Source of the DNA: Actinomycetota bacterium
Lineage (GTDB): Bacteria; Actinomycetota; UBA4738; HRBIN12
DNA length: 14,568 bases
Direction of reading: 5' to 3'
Assembly (NCBI GenBank): GCA_005885325.1
Contig: VAYX01000020.1
Span: forward strand, 1-14,568
In this document: positions 1 to 6,992 of the stretch, one piece after another
Layout of the letters: each line of letters opens with the position of its first letter
Position numbering within the stretch: position 1 is the first letter of the stretch
Position numbers and translations under genes: made by a program
The notes under the pieces: generated by a model
The model's database searches: none
What the model saw: the letters and a program-made list of their open reading frames with translations, nothing else
What the model was told of the DNA's origin: nothing

Positions 1-326
1 AGGTTCCGGAGCTGGCCCGGCGTGAGCTCGTCGTCCAGGATCACGGCGTCTGCCCCGGTCGAGTGGACGGCCCGGTGGATCTCCTCGAGCTTGCCCTTGC
101 CCACGAACGTCGCCGGATCGGGGTCGGACCGGGTCTGGACGATGCGCGAGACCGGCTCCGCGCCCGCCGAGTCGGCCAGCGCCGCCAGCTCGTCGAGATC
201 CGATGGGTCGATCCCGTGTCCCACTCCGACCAGCACGGCCCGCTCACGGACCCTCGGCGTCCATGTCGCCGAAAGGGGCGACTCCAGGACGGTCGTCCGG
301 CGCCGCTTCCCGTTCCGCTGGGCCAT
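1..326 (-). CDS. hflX: GTPase HflX, N-terminal part (cut by left edge)
   Basis: This is the first 108 residues of HflX, a ribosome-associated GTPase that binds the large subunit and splits stalled ribosomes, notably under heat or antibiotic stress. The visible part is the N-terminal HflX-specific domain. It carries the family signatures IVQTRSDPDPATFVGKGKLEEI (about residues 62-83) and ILDDELTPGQLRN (about 96-108). The GTPase G-motifs would lie beyond the left edge and cannot be checked. The ATG start (326-324) shares one base with the dapL stop codon (TGATG). No strong Shine-Dalgarno precedes it, so translation is probably coupled to dapL. A basic tail, NGKRRRTT, opens the protein. An hflX close to miaA is common in bacteria, which supports the call. 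Confidence 0.93.
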   Translation of the reverse strand, partial: MAQRNGKRRRTTVLESPLSATWTPRVRERAVLVGVGHGIDPSDLDELAALADSAGAEPVSRIVQTRSDPDPATFVGKGKLEEIHRAVHSTGADAVILDDELTPGQLRN

Positions 327-1480
327 CAGCCGAGCACCCGGGCGAGGCGGTCCATGGCCTCGGCCAGCCGGTCGTCCGGCGCGGTCAGCGAGAACCGAAT
401 GTAGCCCTCACCGCGCTCCCCGTATCCGTTGCCCGGGGCCACGAACACCCCGGCTCGGTCGAGGAGCATGTCGGCGAAGTCGACCGAGGACGTGCCGTCG
501 GGCGTCGGCGCCCACACGTAGACCGACCCGAGCGGTGGCTTGAGGGACCATCCGAGCGAGTTCAGCGTGCCGACGACCACGTCGCGCCTCCGCTGGTACA
601 CGGCGCGGAGCTCGTCGAGGTGGTCCTGCGGCCCGGTGAGCGCGGCGATGGCAGCGCGCTGGATCGCCGTGAACTGGCCCGAGTCCAGATTCGTCTTCAC
701 GACCGACAGGGCCCGGATGGCCTCCGCGCTTCCCGCGCACCATCCGATCCTCCACCCGGTCATGTTGTAGAACTTCGACGTCGAGCCGAACTCGATCGCG
801 ACGTCCTTGGCCCCGGGGACCTGGAGGATGGACGGCGCCACGTAGCCGTCGAACGTGATCTCCGAGTACGCGGCGTCGTGCACGAGCAGCAGCTCGTGCC
901 AGCGAGCGAAGGCCACGGCCCGCTCGAAGGTGGCCCCGTCGGCCACGGCGGCGGTGGGGTTGCTCGGGTAGTTCAGCCACAGCATCTTGGTCCGACCCGA
1001 GACCGGCGCCCCGTCGAGGTCGGGCTGATAGCCCTCCTCCGAAAGCAGCGGGAGCGGCACCGGCGTGCCGCCCGCCAGGCGGGTCGACACGTCGTAGACC
1101 GGATAGCCGGGATCGGGGACGAGCGTCTCGTCGCCCGGGTCCACGAATGCCATCGGCAGGTGGCCGAGGCCCTCCTTGGAGCCGATGAGGGCGAGCACCT
1201 CGGTCGACGGATCGAGTTCCACTCCGAACCGCGTCCGATACCAGGCCCCCACGGCCTCCCGGAACTCGATGCTGCCCCAGTACGAAGGGTATCGGTGGGT
1301 CGCGGGATCGCGCACGGCCTCCTGCATGGCCGCCACGACGTGCGGCGGGGTCGGCAGGTCGGGATCGCCGACGCCGAGGGAGATGACGTCGATCCCCTCG
1401 GCCCGCTTGGCCTCCAGCTTGCCGTCGAGGGTCGCGAACAGGTACGGGGGCAGCGACTCGATCCGCCGGGCGACCCTCAC
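326..1480 (-). CDS. dapL: LL-diaminopimelate aminotransferase (DapL type)
   Basis: This is a 384-residue PLP-dependent fold-type I aminotransferase. Members of this family convert tetrahydrodipicolinate directly to LL-diaminopimelate with glutamate as amino donor, bypassing the succinyl or acetyl route. Visible landmarks are SLGVGDPDLPTPP (34-46), RYPSYWGS (63-70), GSKEG (100-104), PDPGYPVYD (122-130), NYPSNPT (170-176), HDAAYSE (201-207) and the PLP lysine K236 in GSTSKFYNMTGWRIGW. The substrate-carboxylate arginine is probably in GYIRFSL near the C terminus. The usual NPTG is NPTA here. I chose the GTG at 1480 because it overlaps the dapF stop (GTGA) and gives the usual N terminus, RRIESLPPYLF. 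Direct adjacency to dapF, the next pathway step, supports DapL over a generic aspartate-type aminotransferase. Exact substrate remains inferred. Confidence 0.88.
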   Translation of the reverse strand: MRVARRIESLPPYLFATLDGKLEAKRAEGIDVISLGVGDPDLPTPPHVVAAMQEAVRDPATHRYPSYWGSIEFREAVGAWYRTRFGVELDPSTEVLALIGSKEGLGHLPMAFVDPGDETLVPDPGYPVYDVSTRLAGGTPVPLPLLSEEGYQPDLDGAPVSGRTKMLWLNYPSNPTAAVADGATFERAVAFARWHELLLVHDAAYSEITFDGYVAPSILQVPGAKDVAIEFGSTSKFYNMTGWRIGWCAGSAEAIRALSVVKTNLDSGQFTAIQRAAIAALTGPQDHLDELRAVYQRRRDVVVGTLNSLGWSLKPPLGSVYVWAPTPDGTSSVDFADMLLDRAGVFVAPGNGYGERGEGYIRFSLTAPDDRLAEAMDRLARVLG

Positions 1481-2352
1481 GCCAACCCTCGCGAGGAAAG
1501 CCAGGCATCGTCGAGCACGGCTTCGAACACCCGCTCGGCAGGTCCGGTCAGCAGTACGTCGTCGGCGGTGCGCTCGACGGTCACGGCGCCTCCGGGGAAC
1601 CGGACCTGCGAACGAACCGGGACGAGGCCCGCCTCGTTTGCTGCCACGACCGCGGCGCAGGCCCCCGTCCCGCAGGCCATGGTCTCCCCCACGCCTCGCT
1701 CCCACACGCGCACGCTCAGCCCGTCGCCGGCCACCGCGACGAACTCCACGTTCGCCTTCTCGGGGAACATGGCGTCGTTCTCGACCGCCGGCCCGATCCG
1801 GGCCACGTCCGAGCGGGCCGGGTCGTCGTCCACGAACAGGACGAGGTGAGGGTTCCCCATCGACACCGCGCTGGCCTTGAACGTGTGGCCCAGGACCTCG
1901 AACGGCTCGGCCAGGAACGGCTCGTCGGCCGGGCCCAGCATCGGGATCTGGGAGCGGGCGAAGGCCGGCGGCCCCATCCCGACCGTCACCGATCGAACCG
2001 CGCCGTCCGCAACATCGAGCGAGACGTGCTTCACGCCATCGCGGGTCCCGATGTCGAGCTCGGTCTGGCGCGTGTGGCCCCGCTCGTACACCAACTTGGC
2101 CAGGCACCGCACGCCGTTGCCGCACATCTCGGCCACGCTGCCGTCGGCGTTCCAGTAATCCATGAAGAAAGAGTGGCCGGCGCCCTCGACGTTGCGGGTC
2201 ACGCGGATCACGCCGTCGGCCCCGACACCGAACCGGCGGTGGCACAGCGCCGCGACGAGCCCGGAGGAGAGTGGACGTTCGTCGTCGAGGTCCTCGAGCA
2301 TGACGAAGTCGTTGCCGGTGCCGTGGTACTTCCACACCCGAAGCTCAGTCAC
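1477..2352 (-). CDS. dapF: Diaminopimelate epimerase
   Basis: This is a 291-residue PLP-independent epimerase that converts LL-diaminopimelate to meso-diaminopimelate, which feeds lysine and peptidoglycan synthesis. The two catalytic cysteines are visible: C77 in AEMCGNGVRC and C227 in MACGTGACA. Other family motifs are KYHGTGNDF (8-16), FGVGADG (41-47), WNADGS (67-72) and SMGNPH (164-169). Length is normal for the family, which usually runs about 270 to 290 residues. The start is a GTG at 2352 and lies 8 bases inside the 3' end of miaA. A GGAG about ten bases upstream, within miaA, could serve as ribosome-binding site. The stop overlaps the GTG of dapL, so both steps are likely made in a fixed ratio. 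Confidence 0.97.
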   Translation of the reverse strand: MTELRVWKYHGTGNDFVMLEDLDDERPLSSGLVAALCHRRFGVGADGVIRVTRNVEGAGHSFFMDYWNADGSVAEMCGNGVRCLAKLVYERGHTRQTELDIGTRDGVKHVSLDVADGAVRSVTVGMGPPAFARSQIPMLGPADEPFLAEPFEVLGHTFKASAVSMGNPHLVLFVDDDPARSDVARIGPAVENDAMFPEKANVEFVAVAGDGLSVRVWERGVGETMACGTGACAAVVAANEAGLVPVRSQVRFPGGAVTVERTADDVLLTGPAERVFEAVLDDAWLSSRGLA

Positions 2353-3271
2353 CTTGGAGATACTCCGTCAGCTCGTCCACCAGGTCGATCGCACCGCGCT
2401 CGTCTGCGGTGAACCACCGGATCCGGGGGTCTCGTCGGAACCAGACCATCTGGCGTCGCGCCAGTTCCCTCGTCCGCCTCACCGTCTCCGCCGTGGCCTC
2501 CGCGAGGGTGATCTCGCCCCGGAGGTGCCGCGCGAACTCAGCGTACCCGATGGCCCGGCTGGCGGTGAGCCACCCGAACAGTCCCCCGTCGAGCAGGACG
2601 CGGACCTCGTCGAGGAGCCCGCCGTCGATCATCGCCAGGACGCGAGCCTCGATGCGGCGTGCCAACGCGTCACGCGGCACGTCGATCCCCCCGGCCCGAA
2701 CCCGATCGTGCGGGTAGCGCTCCCACCGGTCCGCGAAGCTCGAGAAGGGGCGGCCGGTGACCGCGGCAACCTCGAGCGCCCGAACGGTTCGCCGGACGTT
2801 CGACGGCTCGATCCGTCCGGCGGCGACCGGATCGAGCTCGGCCAGGCGCCCGTGCAGGCGATCCGGCCCGATGACGTCGGCCTCTGCCTGGAGCTCGTCG
2901 CGGGCGGCCGCGTCCGTCCCGGGGAACTCCAGGTCGTCGACGATGGCCCGGAAGTACAGGCCGGAGCCGCCGACCAGCAGCGCCCGGCGGGACCCCTCCT
3001 CGAGGCGCTCCACGACGGCCCGGGCGAGCTGCTGGTACCGGGCCACCGAGAACGGCTCCTCGGGCTCGGCCACGTCCACGAGGTGGTGCGGGACCCGGGC
3101 CCGGTCCGCCGGGGTGGGCTTCGCCGTCCCCACGTCCATCCCCCGGTACACCAACATGGAGTCCACCGAGACGATCTCGGCCCCCAGTCGCGCGGCGAGG
3201 ACGACGGCCGCCTCGCTCTTGCCGGAAGCGGTCGGCCCGACCAGCGCGAGGAACGGCCGCGCGCCGGACAT
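2345..3271 (-). CDS. miaA: tRNA dimethylallyltransferase MiaA
   Basis: This 308-residue enzyme transfers the dimethylallyl group of DMAPP to N6 of adenosine 37 in tRNAs reading UNN codons, giving i6A. The sequence shows an N-terminal P-loop, GPTASGKS (12-19), the SVDSMLVYRGMDVGTAKP stretch (35-52) with the catalytic Asp37 and Thr49, HHLVDVAEP (62-70), GGSGLY (101-106), and the conserved EPSNVRRTVRALEV region (155-168). Length matches the family. The ATG shares one base with the miaB stop (TGATG at 3273-3269), and the gene's own 3' end overlaps dapF by 8 bases. Its product is the direct substrate of the upstream-encoded MiaB, so the two modification steps are co-expressed. Confidence 0.97.
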   Translation of the reverse strand: MSGARPFLALVGPTASGKSEAAVVLAARLGAEIVSVDSMLVYRGMDVGTAKPTPADRARVPHHLVDVAEPEEPFSVARYQQLARAVVERLEEGSRRALLVGGSGLYFRAIVDDLEFPGTDAAARDELQAEADVIGPDRLHGRLAELDPVAAGRIEPSNVRRTVRALEVAAVTGRPFSSFADRWERYPHDRVRAGGIDVPRDALARRIEARVLAMIDGGLLDEVRVLLDGGLFGWLTASRAIGYAEFARHLRGEITLAEATAETVRRTRELARRQMVWFRRDPRIRWFTADERGAIDLVDELTEYLQGD

Positions 3272-4647
3272 CAGTGGGCGGCGGCGGGCTCGCGGGACGA
3301 GCCCGCCGCCGCGGACTCCGCCACGCGGATCACTTTGCCGTTCAGGTGGTGGGGGTGGGCATCGACGATCCGAGCGTCCAGGAACGTCCCGGGAGCGATC
3401 GTCCCCGGCAGGTGCACCACCTTGTTGGTCCGGGTCCGACCCTGGACGCCGCCCTTTCGGCCGACCCCCTCCACCAGGACCTCGAACGTGCGACCGACGG
3501 TCGCGCGCATGCTCTCGAGGGAGATCGACTCCTGCAACCCGACGAGCCGATCGAACCGGTCCTGCACGACCTGCTTCGGGATCTGGTCCGGCATGGTGCC
3601 GGCCGGGGTCCCCGGCCTGGGCGAGTACTGGAACGTGAAGGCCTGGTCGAACCGGGCGGCACGGACCACGTCGAGGGTTCCGCCGAAATCCTCCTCGGTC
3701 TCCCCCGGAAAGCCCACGATGATGTCGGTGGTGACGGCCACGCCGGGGATCGCGTCACGGATCCGATCCAGCCACGAGAGGTATCGCTCGCTCCGATAGG
3801 AACGCTGCATGGCCCGCAGGATCCTGTCCGAACCGGACTGGAGCGGGAAGTGGATGTGCTCGCACACCTTGTCGCACTCCGCCATGGCCTCGACGACGTC
3901 GGGGGTGAAGTCGTGCGGATGGGGGCTGGTGAACCGGATGCGGCGGATCCCGTCGACGTGGTTGACGGCCCTGAGCAGGGTGGCGAACAGCGGCTTCCTG
4001 CTGGAGCCGGGAACCGTGAGGTCCCGCCCATAGGTGTTGACGTTCTGGCCGAGGAGCGTGACCTCGACGACGCCGCGACGGGCCAGGCCCTTGACCTCGG
4101 CCAGGACGTCGCCGATCTCTCGCGACAGCTGCGGCCCACGGACCAGCGGCACGATGCAGAACGTGCAGTGGTTGTCGCACCCCATGGCGATCGACACCCA
4201 CGCGTGATGGGCCACCTCGCGGCGGGCCGGGAGCGCGCTCGGGAACACCTCGGTGAACTCCCGGACGTCCATCTGGGGACCCTCGGCCTCGGCCCGCCGC
4301 AGGAGCTCGAGCAATCCGGGCAACGCGTGGGTACCGACCACGACGTCGACCCACGGGGCCCGCTCCTGGATCTGTCCCTGGTCCTTCTGGGCCAAGCACC
4401 CCGCCACCACGATCCGAAGGCGCGGGTTCGCCTGCTTCAGCGGTCGCAGGTGCCCGAGGTTGCCGTACAGCCGGTTGTCGGCATTCTCCCGCACCGCGCA
4501 CGTGTTGAACACGACCACCTGGGCTTGCGCGGCGTCCTCGGCCCGGACGTAGCCGTCGGACTCGAGCAGGCCGGCGATCCGCTCGGAGTCGTGCTCGTTC
4601 ATCTGGCACCCGAAGGTGCGGATCAGGTACCGGCCGCTCATGGCCAC
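3271..4647 (-). CDS. miaB: tRNA-2-methylthio-N6-dimethylallyladenosine synthase MiaB
   Basis: This 458-residue radical-SAM methylthiotransferase turns i6A37 of tRNA into ms2i6A37. The N-terminal UPF0004 domain has the auxiliary-cluster cysteines C14 (TFGCQMN), C50 (NTCAVRE) and C84 (AGCLAQ). The radical-SAM cluster is C157-x3-C161-x2-C164 in GCDNHCTFC. A C-terminal TRAM domain spans about 383-443. After the radical-SAM loop the family usually has a R-G-x-E-x-S-R type motif; here it reads RGPQLSR, with Gln in the Glu position. The start is either GTG 4647 or ATG 4641, two codons later. A purine-rich GAGGGG upstream fits the GTG, and GGGGTGG fits the ATG. The gene follows rny after 34 bases and ends inside the miaA start. 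Confidence 0.97.
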   Translation of the reverse strand: MAMSGRYLIRTFGCQMNEHDSERIAGLLESDGYVRAEDAAQAQVVVFNTCAVRENADNRLYGNLGHLRPLKQANPRLRIVVAGCLAQKDQGQIQERAPWVDVVVGTHALPGLLELLRRAEAEGPQMDVREFTEVFPSALPARREVAHHAWVSIAMGCDNHCTFCIVPLVRGPQLSREIGDVLAEVKGLARRGVVEVTLLGQNVNTYGRDLTVPGSSRKPLFATLLRAVNHVDGIRRIRFTSPHPHDFTPDVVEAMAECDKVCEHIHFPLQSGSDRILRAMQRSYRSERYLSWLDRIRDAIPGVAVTTDIIVGFPGETEEDFGGTLDVVRAARFDQAFTFQYSPRPGTPAGTMPDQIPKQVVQDRFDRLVGLQESISLESMRATVGRTFEVLVEGVGRKGGVQGRTRTNKVVHLPGTIAPGTFLDARIVDAHPHHLNGKVIRVAESAAAGSSREPAAAH

Positions 4648-4681
4648 CCCAGGCTACCCCTCGCGGGGCCGGGACCGCCGT

Positions 4682-6214
4682 TCACCGCGCGAACTCGACC
4701 GCCCGGGTCTCGCGCACCACGGTGATCTTGATCTGGCCGGGATACTGGAGCTCCTCCTCGACCTGCTTGGCGATGTCGCGGGCCATCACCTGGGCCTGGA
4801 GGTCGTCGATGTCGCCGGGCTTGACCATCACCCGGACCTCCCGGCCGGCCTGCATCGCGTAGGTCTTCTCCACCCCCGGGTACGAGGAGCAGATCTCCTC
4901 CAGCCGCTCCAGGCGCTTGATGTAGGTCTCCAGGCTCTCCCGGCGGGCTCCGGGCCGCCCACCCGAGATGCCGTCGGCGATCTGGGCCAGGACGGCCTCG
5001 ATCGTTCGCTGCTCCACCTCGCCGTGGTGGGACTCGATGCAGTGCACGACCTCGGGCGCCTCCCGCAGCCGGCGGGCGATTTCGGCGCCGATGATGGCGT
5101 GGGATCCCTCGACCTCGTGGGTCACCGCCTTGCCGATGTCGTGGAGGAGCGCGCCACGCTTGGGGACCCGCTGGTCCAAGCCGAGCTCGGCGGCGATGGA
5201 GCCGGCGATGTGGGCCGACTCGACCAGATGCTTCAGGACGTTCTGGCCGTAGGAGGTCCGGAACTGCAGCCGGCCGAGGAGCTTCACCAGCTCCGGATGC
5301 ATGTCGGTCACCCCGACCTCCAACACCGCCTCCTCGCCGGCCCGCTTGATCTGCTCGTCGATCTCCTTCTTCGATCGCTCGTAAGTCTCCTCGATCCGGG
5401 CTGGGTGGATCCGGCCGTCGGACACGAGCTTCTCCAGCGTCATGCGCGCCGTCTCCCGCCGGACGGGGTCGAAGCAGGACAGCACGACGGCTTCGGGCGT
5501 GTCGTCGATGATGAGGTTCACCCCGGTCACCGACTCGAACGCCCGGATGTTCCGGCCCTCGCGGCCGATGATCCGGCCCTTCATGTCCTCCGAGGGGAGG
5601 GAGAACACCGAGACGGTCGACTCAGCGGTCTGCTCCGAGGCGACGCGCTGGATGGCGATCGTGACGATCTTTCGCGCCCGCTCCTCGCCCTCCTCCCGCG
5701 CGTGGTTCTCGATCTCCCGGACGGTGGCCATGGCCTGGCGCTTGGCCTCATCGACGACCTGCGTGACCAGAGCCTCCCTCGCTTCCTGCGAGGTCATCCG
5801 GGCCACGGCCTCCAGCTGCTGGCGGTGTTGCTCGGCCGCCTGCTCCAACTGCTGGCGCACCTTCTGGAGCTTCTTGTCACGGTCGTCCATCTCCGTCGAC
5901 CGCGTCTCCACGTCCGAGAGCTTCTTCTCGATCGCCTCCTCCTTCTGAGTGAGGCGCTGCTCCGAACGCTTCATCTCCTCGCGCCGGGAACGGACCTCCT
6001 GCTCCGCTTCCCGCCGCATGCCACCGATCTCGTCCTTGACCTCCCCGAGGGCCTCGCGGGTGAGCTTCTCCGCCTCCCGCTCGGCCTCGAGGATCACCTT
6101 CTGGGCTCGCGACTCCGCGCTCAGGGCCTTGGTCTGGGCGAACGCCGCCCGGATCAGGAAGCCCAGCACCACGCCGGCCAGCAGGACCACTACGACTGCG
6201 AATGCGGATCCCAT
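4682..6214 (-). CDS. rny: Ribonuclease Y
   Basis: This 510-residue membrane-anchored endoribonuclease initiates mRNA decay in many bacteria that lack RNase E. Domains in order are a transmembrane segment (about 4-24), a long charged coiled coil (about 28-185), a KH RNA-binding domain with GRIIGREGRNIRAFE (213-227), an HD phosphohydrolase domain with H329, H335, the catalytic pair H358-D359 in LLHDIGKA, and D414 in QIADGISGGRPGARRE, and the usual C-terminal RNase Y region. Length is typical (about 510-520). The ATG at 6214 has a good ribosome-binding site, TGGAGG, eight bases upstream. A structured 254-base gap separates it from recX, so it probably has its own promoter or leader control. It likely starts the transcript that continues into miaB and beyond. 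Confidence 0.97.
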   Translation of the reverse strand: MGSAFAVVVVLLAGVVLGFLIRAAFAQTKALSAESRAQKVILEAEREAEKLTREALGEVKDEIGGMRREAEQEVRSRREEMKRSEQRLTQKEEAIEKKLSDVETRSTEMDDRDKKLQKVRQQLEQAAEQHRQQLEAVARMTSQEAREALVTQVVDEAKRQAMATVREIENHAREEGEERARKIVTIAIQRVASEQTAESTVSVFSLPSEDMKGRIIGREGRNIRAFESVTGVNLIIDDTPEAVVLSCFDPVRRETARMTLEKLVSDGRIHPARIEETYERSKKEIDEQIKRAGEEAVLEVGVTDMHPELVKLLGRLQFRTSYGQNVLKHLVESAHIAGSIAAELGLDQRVPKRGALLHDIGKAVTHEVEGSHAIIGAEIARRLREAPEVVHCIESHHGEVEQRTIEAVLAQIADGISGGRPGARRESLETYIKRLERLEEICSSYPGVEKTYAMQAGREVRVMVKPGDIDDLQAQVMARDIAKQVEEELQYPGQIKITVVRETRAVEFAR

Positions 6215-6222
6215 CTCGATTG

Positions 6223-6228
6223 CCTCCA
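6223..6228 (-). promoter_or_regulatory. Ribosome-binding site of rny
   Basis: TGGAGG lies eight bases upstream of the rny ATG. It sits only 13 bases downstream of the base of a strong hairpin (6242-6272), so hairpin formation or processing could affect ribosome access. Confidence 0.75.
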
Positions 6229-6236
6229 GATATAGG

Positions 6237-6272
6237 AAAAGCCGAGCAGAGGCCGGTCAGGCCTCTGTTCGG
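6237..6272 (-). terminator. Terminator-like hairpin with short U run before rny
   Basis: Two 13-base arms (6260-6272 and 6242-6254) pair around a 5-base loop. On the minus-strand RNA there are 12 Watson-Crick pairs and one A-C mismatch. The stem is followed at once by C, UUUU, CC and UAUA. This is the shape of an intrinsic terminator, although the U run is short. It sits between recX and the rny ribosome-binding site, so it could end the recA-recX message, act as an attenuator in the rny leader, or protect the 5' end of rny mRNA. The sequence alone does not decide among these. Confidence 0.55.
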
Positions 6273-6294
6273 CCGTGCGTCCGAATGATGCGAA

Positions 6295-6338
6295 GCTAGG
6301 GCGCCGGGGAACCCTCGGGTCCCTCACGCCCCCCTAGC
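6295..6338 (-). repeat. Nested inverted repeat in the recX-rny gap
   Basis: A perfect 7-base inverted repeat (GCTAGGG at 6295-6301 and CCCTAGC at 6332-6338) encloses 30 bases. Inside these a smaller imperfect hairpin can form from the GGGA/TCCC arms at about 6307-6323. The element lies upstream of the terminator-like hairpin and would be part of the rny leader if transcription begins near 6419. No known riboswitch or attenuator class was recognised. Confidence 0.35.
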
Positions 6339-6425
6339 CGGAATCCTTCGTCGCGTTTCGTGTTGGTCACGGTGTCAGGCACAAGTCGAACAGATCGTTT
6401 TCCTGAAGGAGCCTCTCAAATGCAC

Positions 6426-6454
6426 AATCTACGGCGTGGCGGCGTGAGACGCAA
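6426..6454 (-). promoter_or_regulatory. Candidate promoter for rny
   Basis: Reading the minus strand, TTGCGT (6454-6449) and TAGATT (6431-6426) are separated by exactly 17 bases. The -35 matches the TTG core and the -10 matches four of six sigma-70 consensus positions. It starts 15 bases after the recX stop. If used, transcription would start near 6419 and leave a leader of about 200 bases before rny. In such GC-rich DNA this is a reasonable candidate but not proof. Confidence 0.35.
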
Positions 6455-6468
6455 GGGTTTCGCCGGGG

Positions 6469-6984
6469 CTACGCCTCGGATGGCCCTTCGGCCCCCGTCT
6501 GCGGCCGGAGCGCCGAGGCTGCGGCCCGCCTGGCCACCGTCCCCTGGTAGCCCCGCCGGGCCAGGAAGGAGACGAGGCGGCGGTAGGCCACCTCCGGGGC
6601 CAGGCCCTGCAGCCGTGAAGCCCTAGCCCGGGCCAGCTCGTCGGCCCGGGCATCCTCGTCGACCTCGACGTCCTGGAGGGCCCGCTCGATCATCGGGCGA
6701 GCCACCCCCTTGGCGGCGAGCGAGGACGCCACAGCGCGCCGGCCCGACAGTTTTCGGCCGAGCGAATGCTCGGCGAACTCCCGGGCGAACCGCTCGTCGT
6801 CGAGCAGCCCGACCTCTTCCAGGCGGGCCAGCTCCTCTGCCACGATCTCCCGGTCGAAGCCGGCCGAGCGAAGCCTGGTCTCGAGCTCTCGCCGCGAGCG
6901 GGGCCTCGAGGCCAGGAGCCGCAGGGCCCGATCGTGGCACGAGAGCGGGCGCTTCGGCCGGCCCGTTCGCGATCGTTGCTGCAT
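6469..6984 (-). CDS. recX: Regulatory protein RecX
   Basis: This 171-residue protein modulates RecA, usually by capping or destabilising RecA filaments. It is small, basic and rich in Arg/Ala/Leu/Glu, with the repeated three-helix pattern of the family. The hallmark VGLLDDERFAREF occurs at about 58-70, preceded by SRRELETRLRSAGFD (30-44), and a later repeat includes YRRLVSFLARRGY (134-146). The ATG at 6984 follows the recA TAG after 8 bases, with a modest AGGGA upstream. No in-frame start codon exists between it and the recA stop. Tight spacing implies co-transcription with recA and therefore SOS induction. The same frame stays open right through recA because of base composition; that upstream part is not coding. 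Confidence 0.93.
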   Translation of the reverse strand: MQQRSRTGRPKRPLSCHDRALRLLASRPRSRRELETRLRSAGFDREIVAEELARLEEVGLLDDERFAREFAEHSLGRKLSGRRAVASSLAAKGVARPMIERALQDVEVDEDARADELARARASRLQGLAPEVAYRRLVSFLARRGYQGTVARRAAASALRPQTGAEGPSEA

Positions 6985-6992
6985 CGCGATCC

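Larger units (their letters stand above)
6215..6468. other. 254-base intergenic region recX-rny
   Basis: This is the longest gene-free stretch in the window. From the recX side it holds a candidate minus-strand promoter (6426-6454), an isolated plus-strand AAGGAG-N8-ATG (6406-6422), a short imperfect palindrome GGTGTCAGGCAC (6371-6382), the nested inverted repeat (6295-6338), the terminator-like hairpin (6237-6272) and the rny ribosome-binding site. It contains the most AT-rich patches in the window. Confidence 0.8.

Noticed and set aside
203..1849. Long plus-strand open frame opposite dapL and dapF
   Set aside because: It is antisense to two clearly conserved genes, is Arg/Pro-rich with no domain resemblance, and arises from GC-rich codon usage. 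The same applies to plus-strand frames at 2162-3799, 3274-4725, 4616-6235, 8884-10308 and 11368-13602.
326..2335. Single minus-strand frame of 669 codons suggesting a fusion upstream of dapL
   Set aside because: The first part is an out-of-frame reading of dapF with no family resemblance. Only the part from GTG 1480 is DapL.
4657..4668. CCCC-GCGA-GGGG hairpin between rny and miaB as terminator
   Set aside because: Only four base pairs and no U run. It is more likely chance in GC-rich DNA, though it has a GNRA-type loop.
6296..6370. Possible 24-codon leader peptide (GTG 6370 to TAG 6298) spanning the nested repeat
   Set aside because: Its stop falls inside the second repeat arm, which would suit attenuation, but no Shine-Dalgarno precedes the GTG and the peptide has no codon run that would sense an amino acid.
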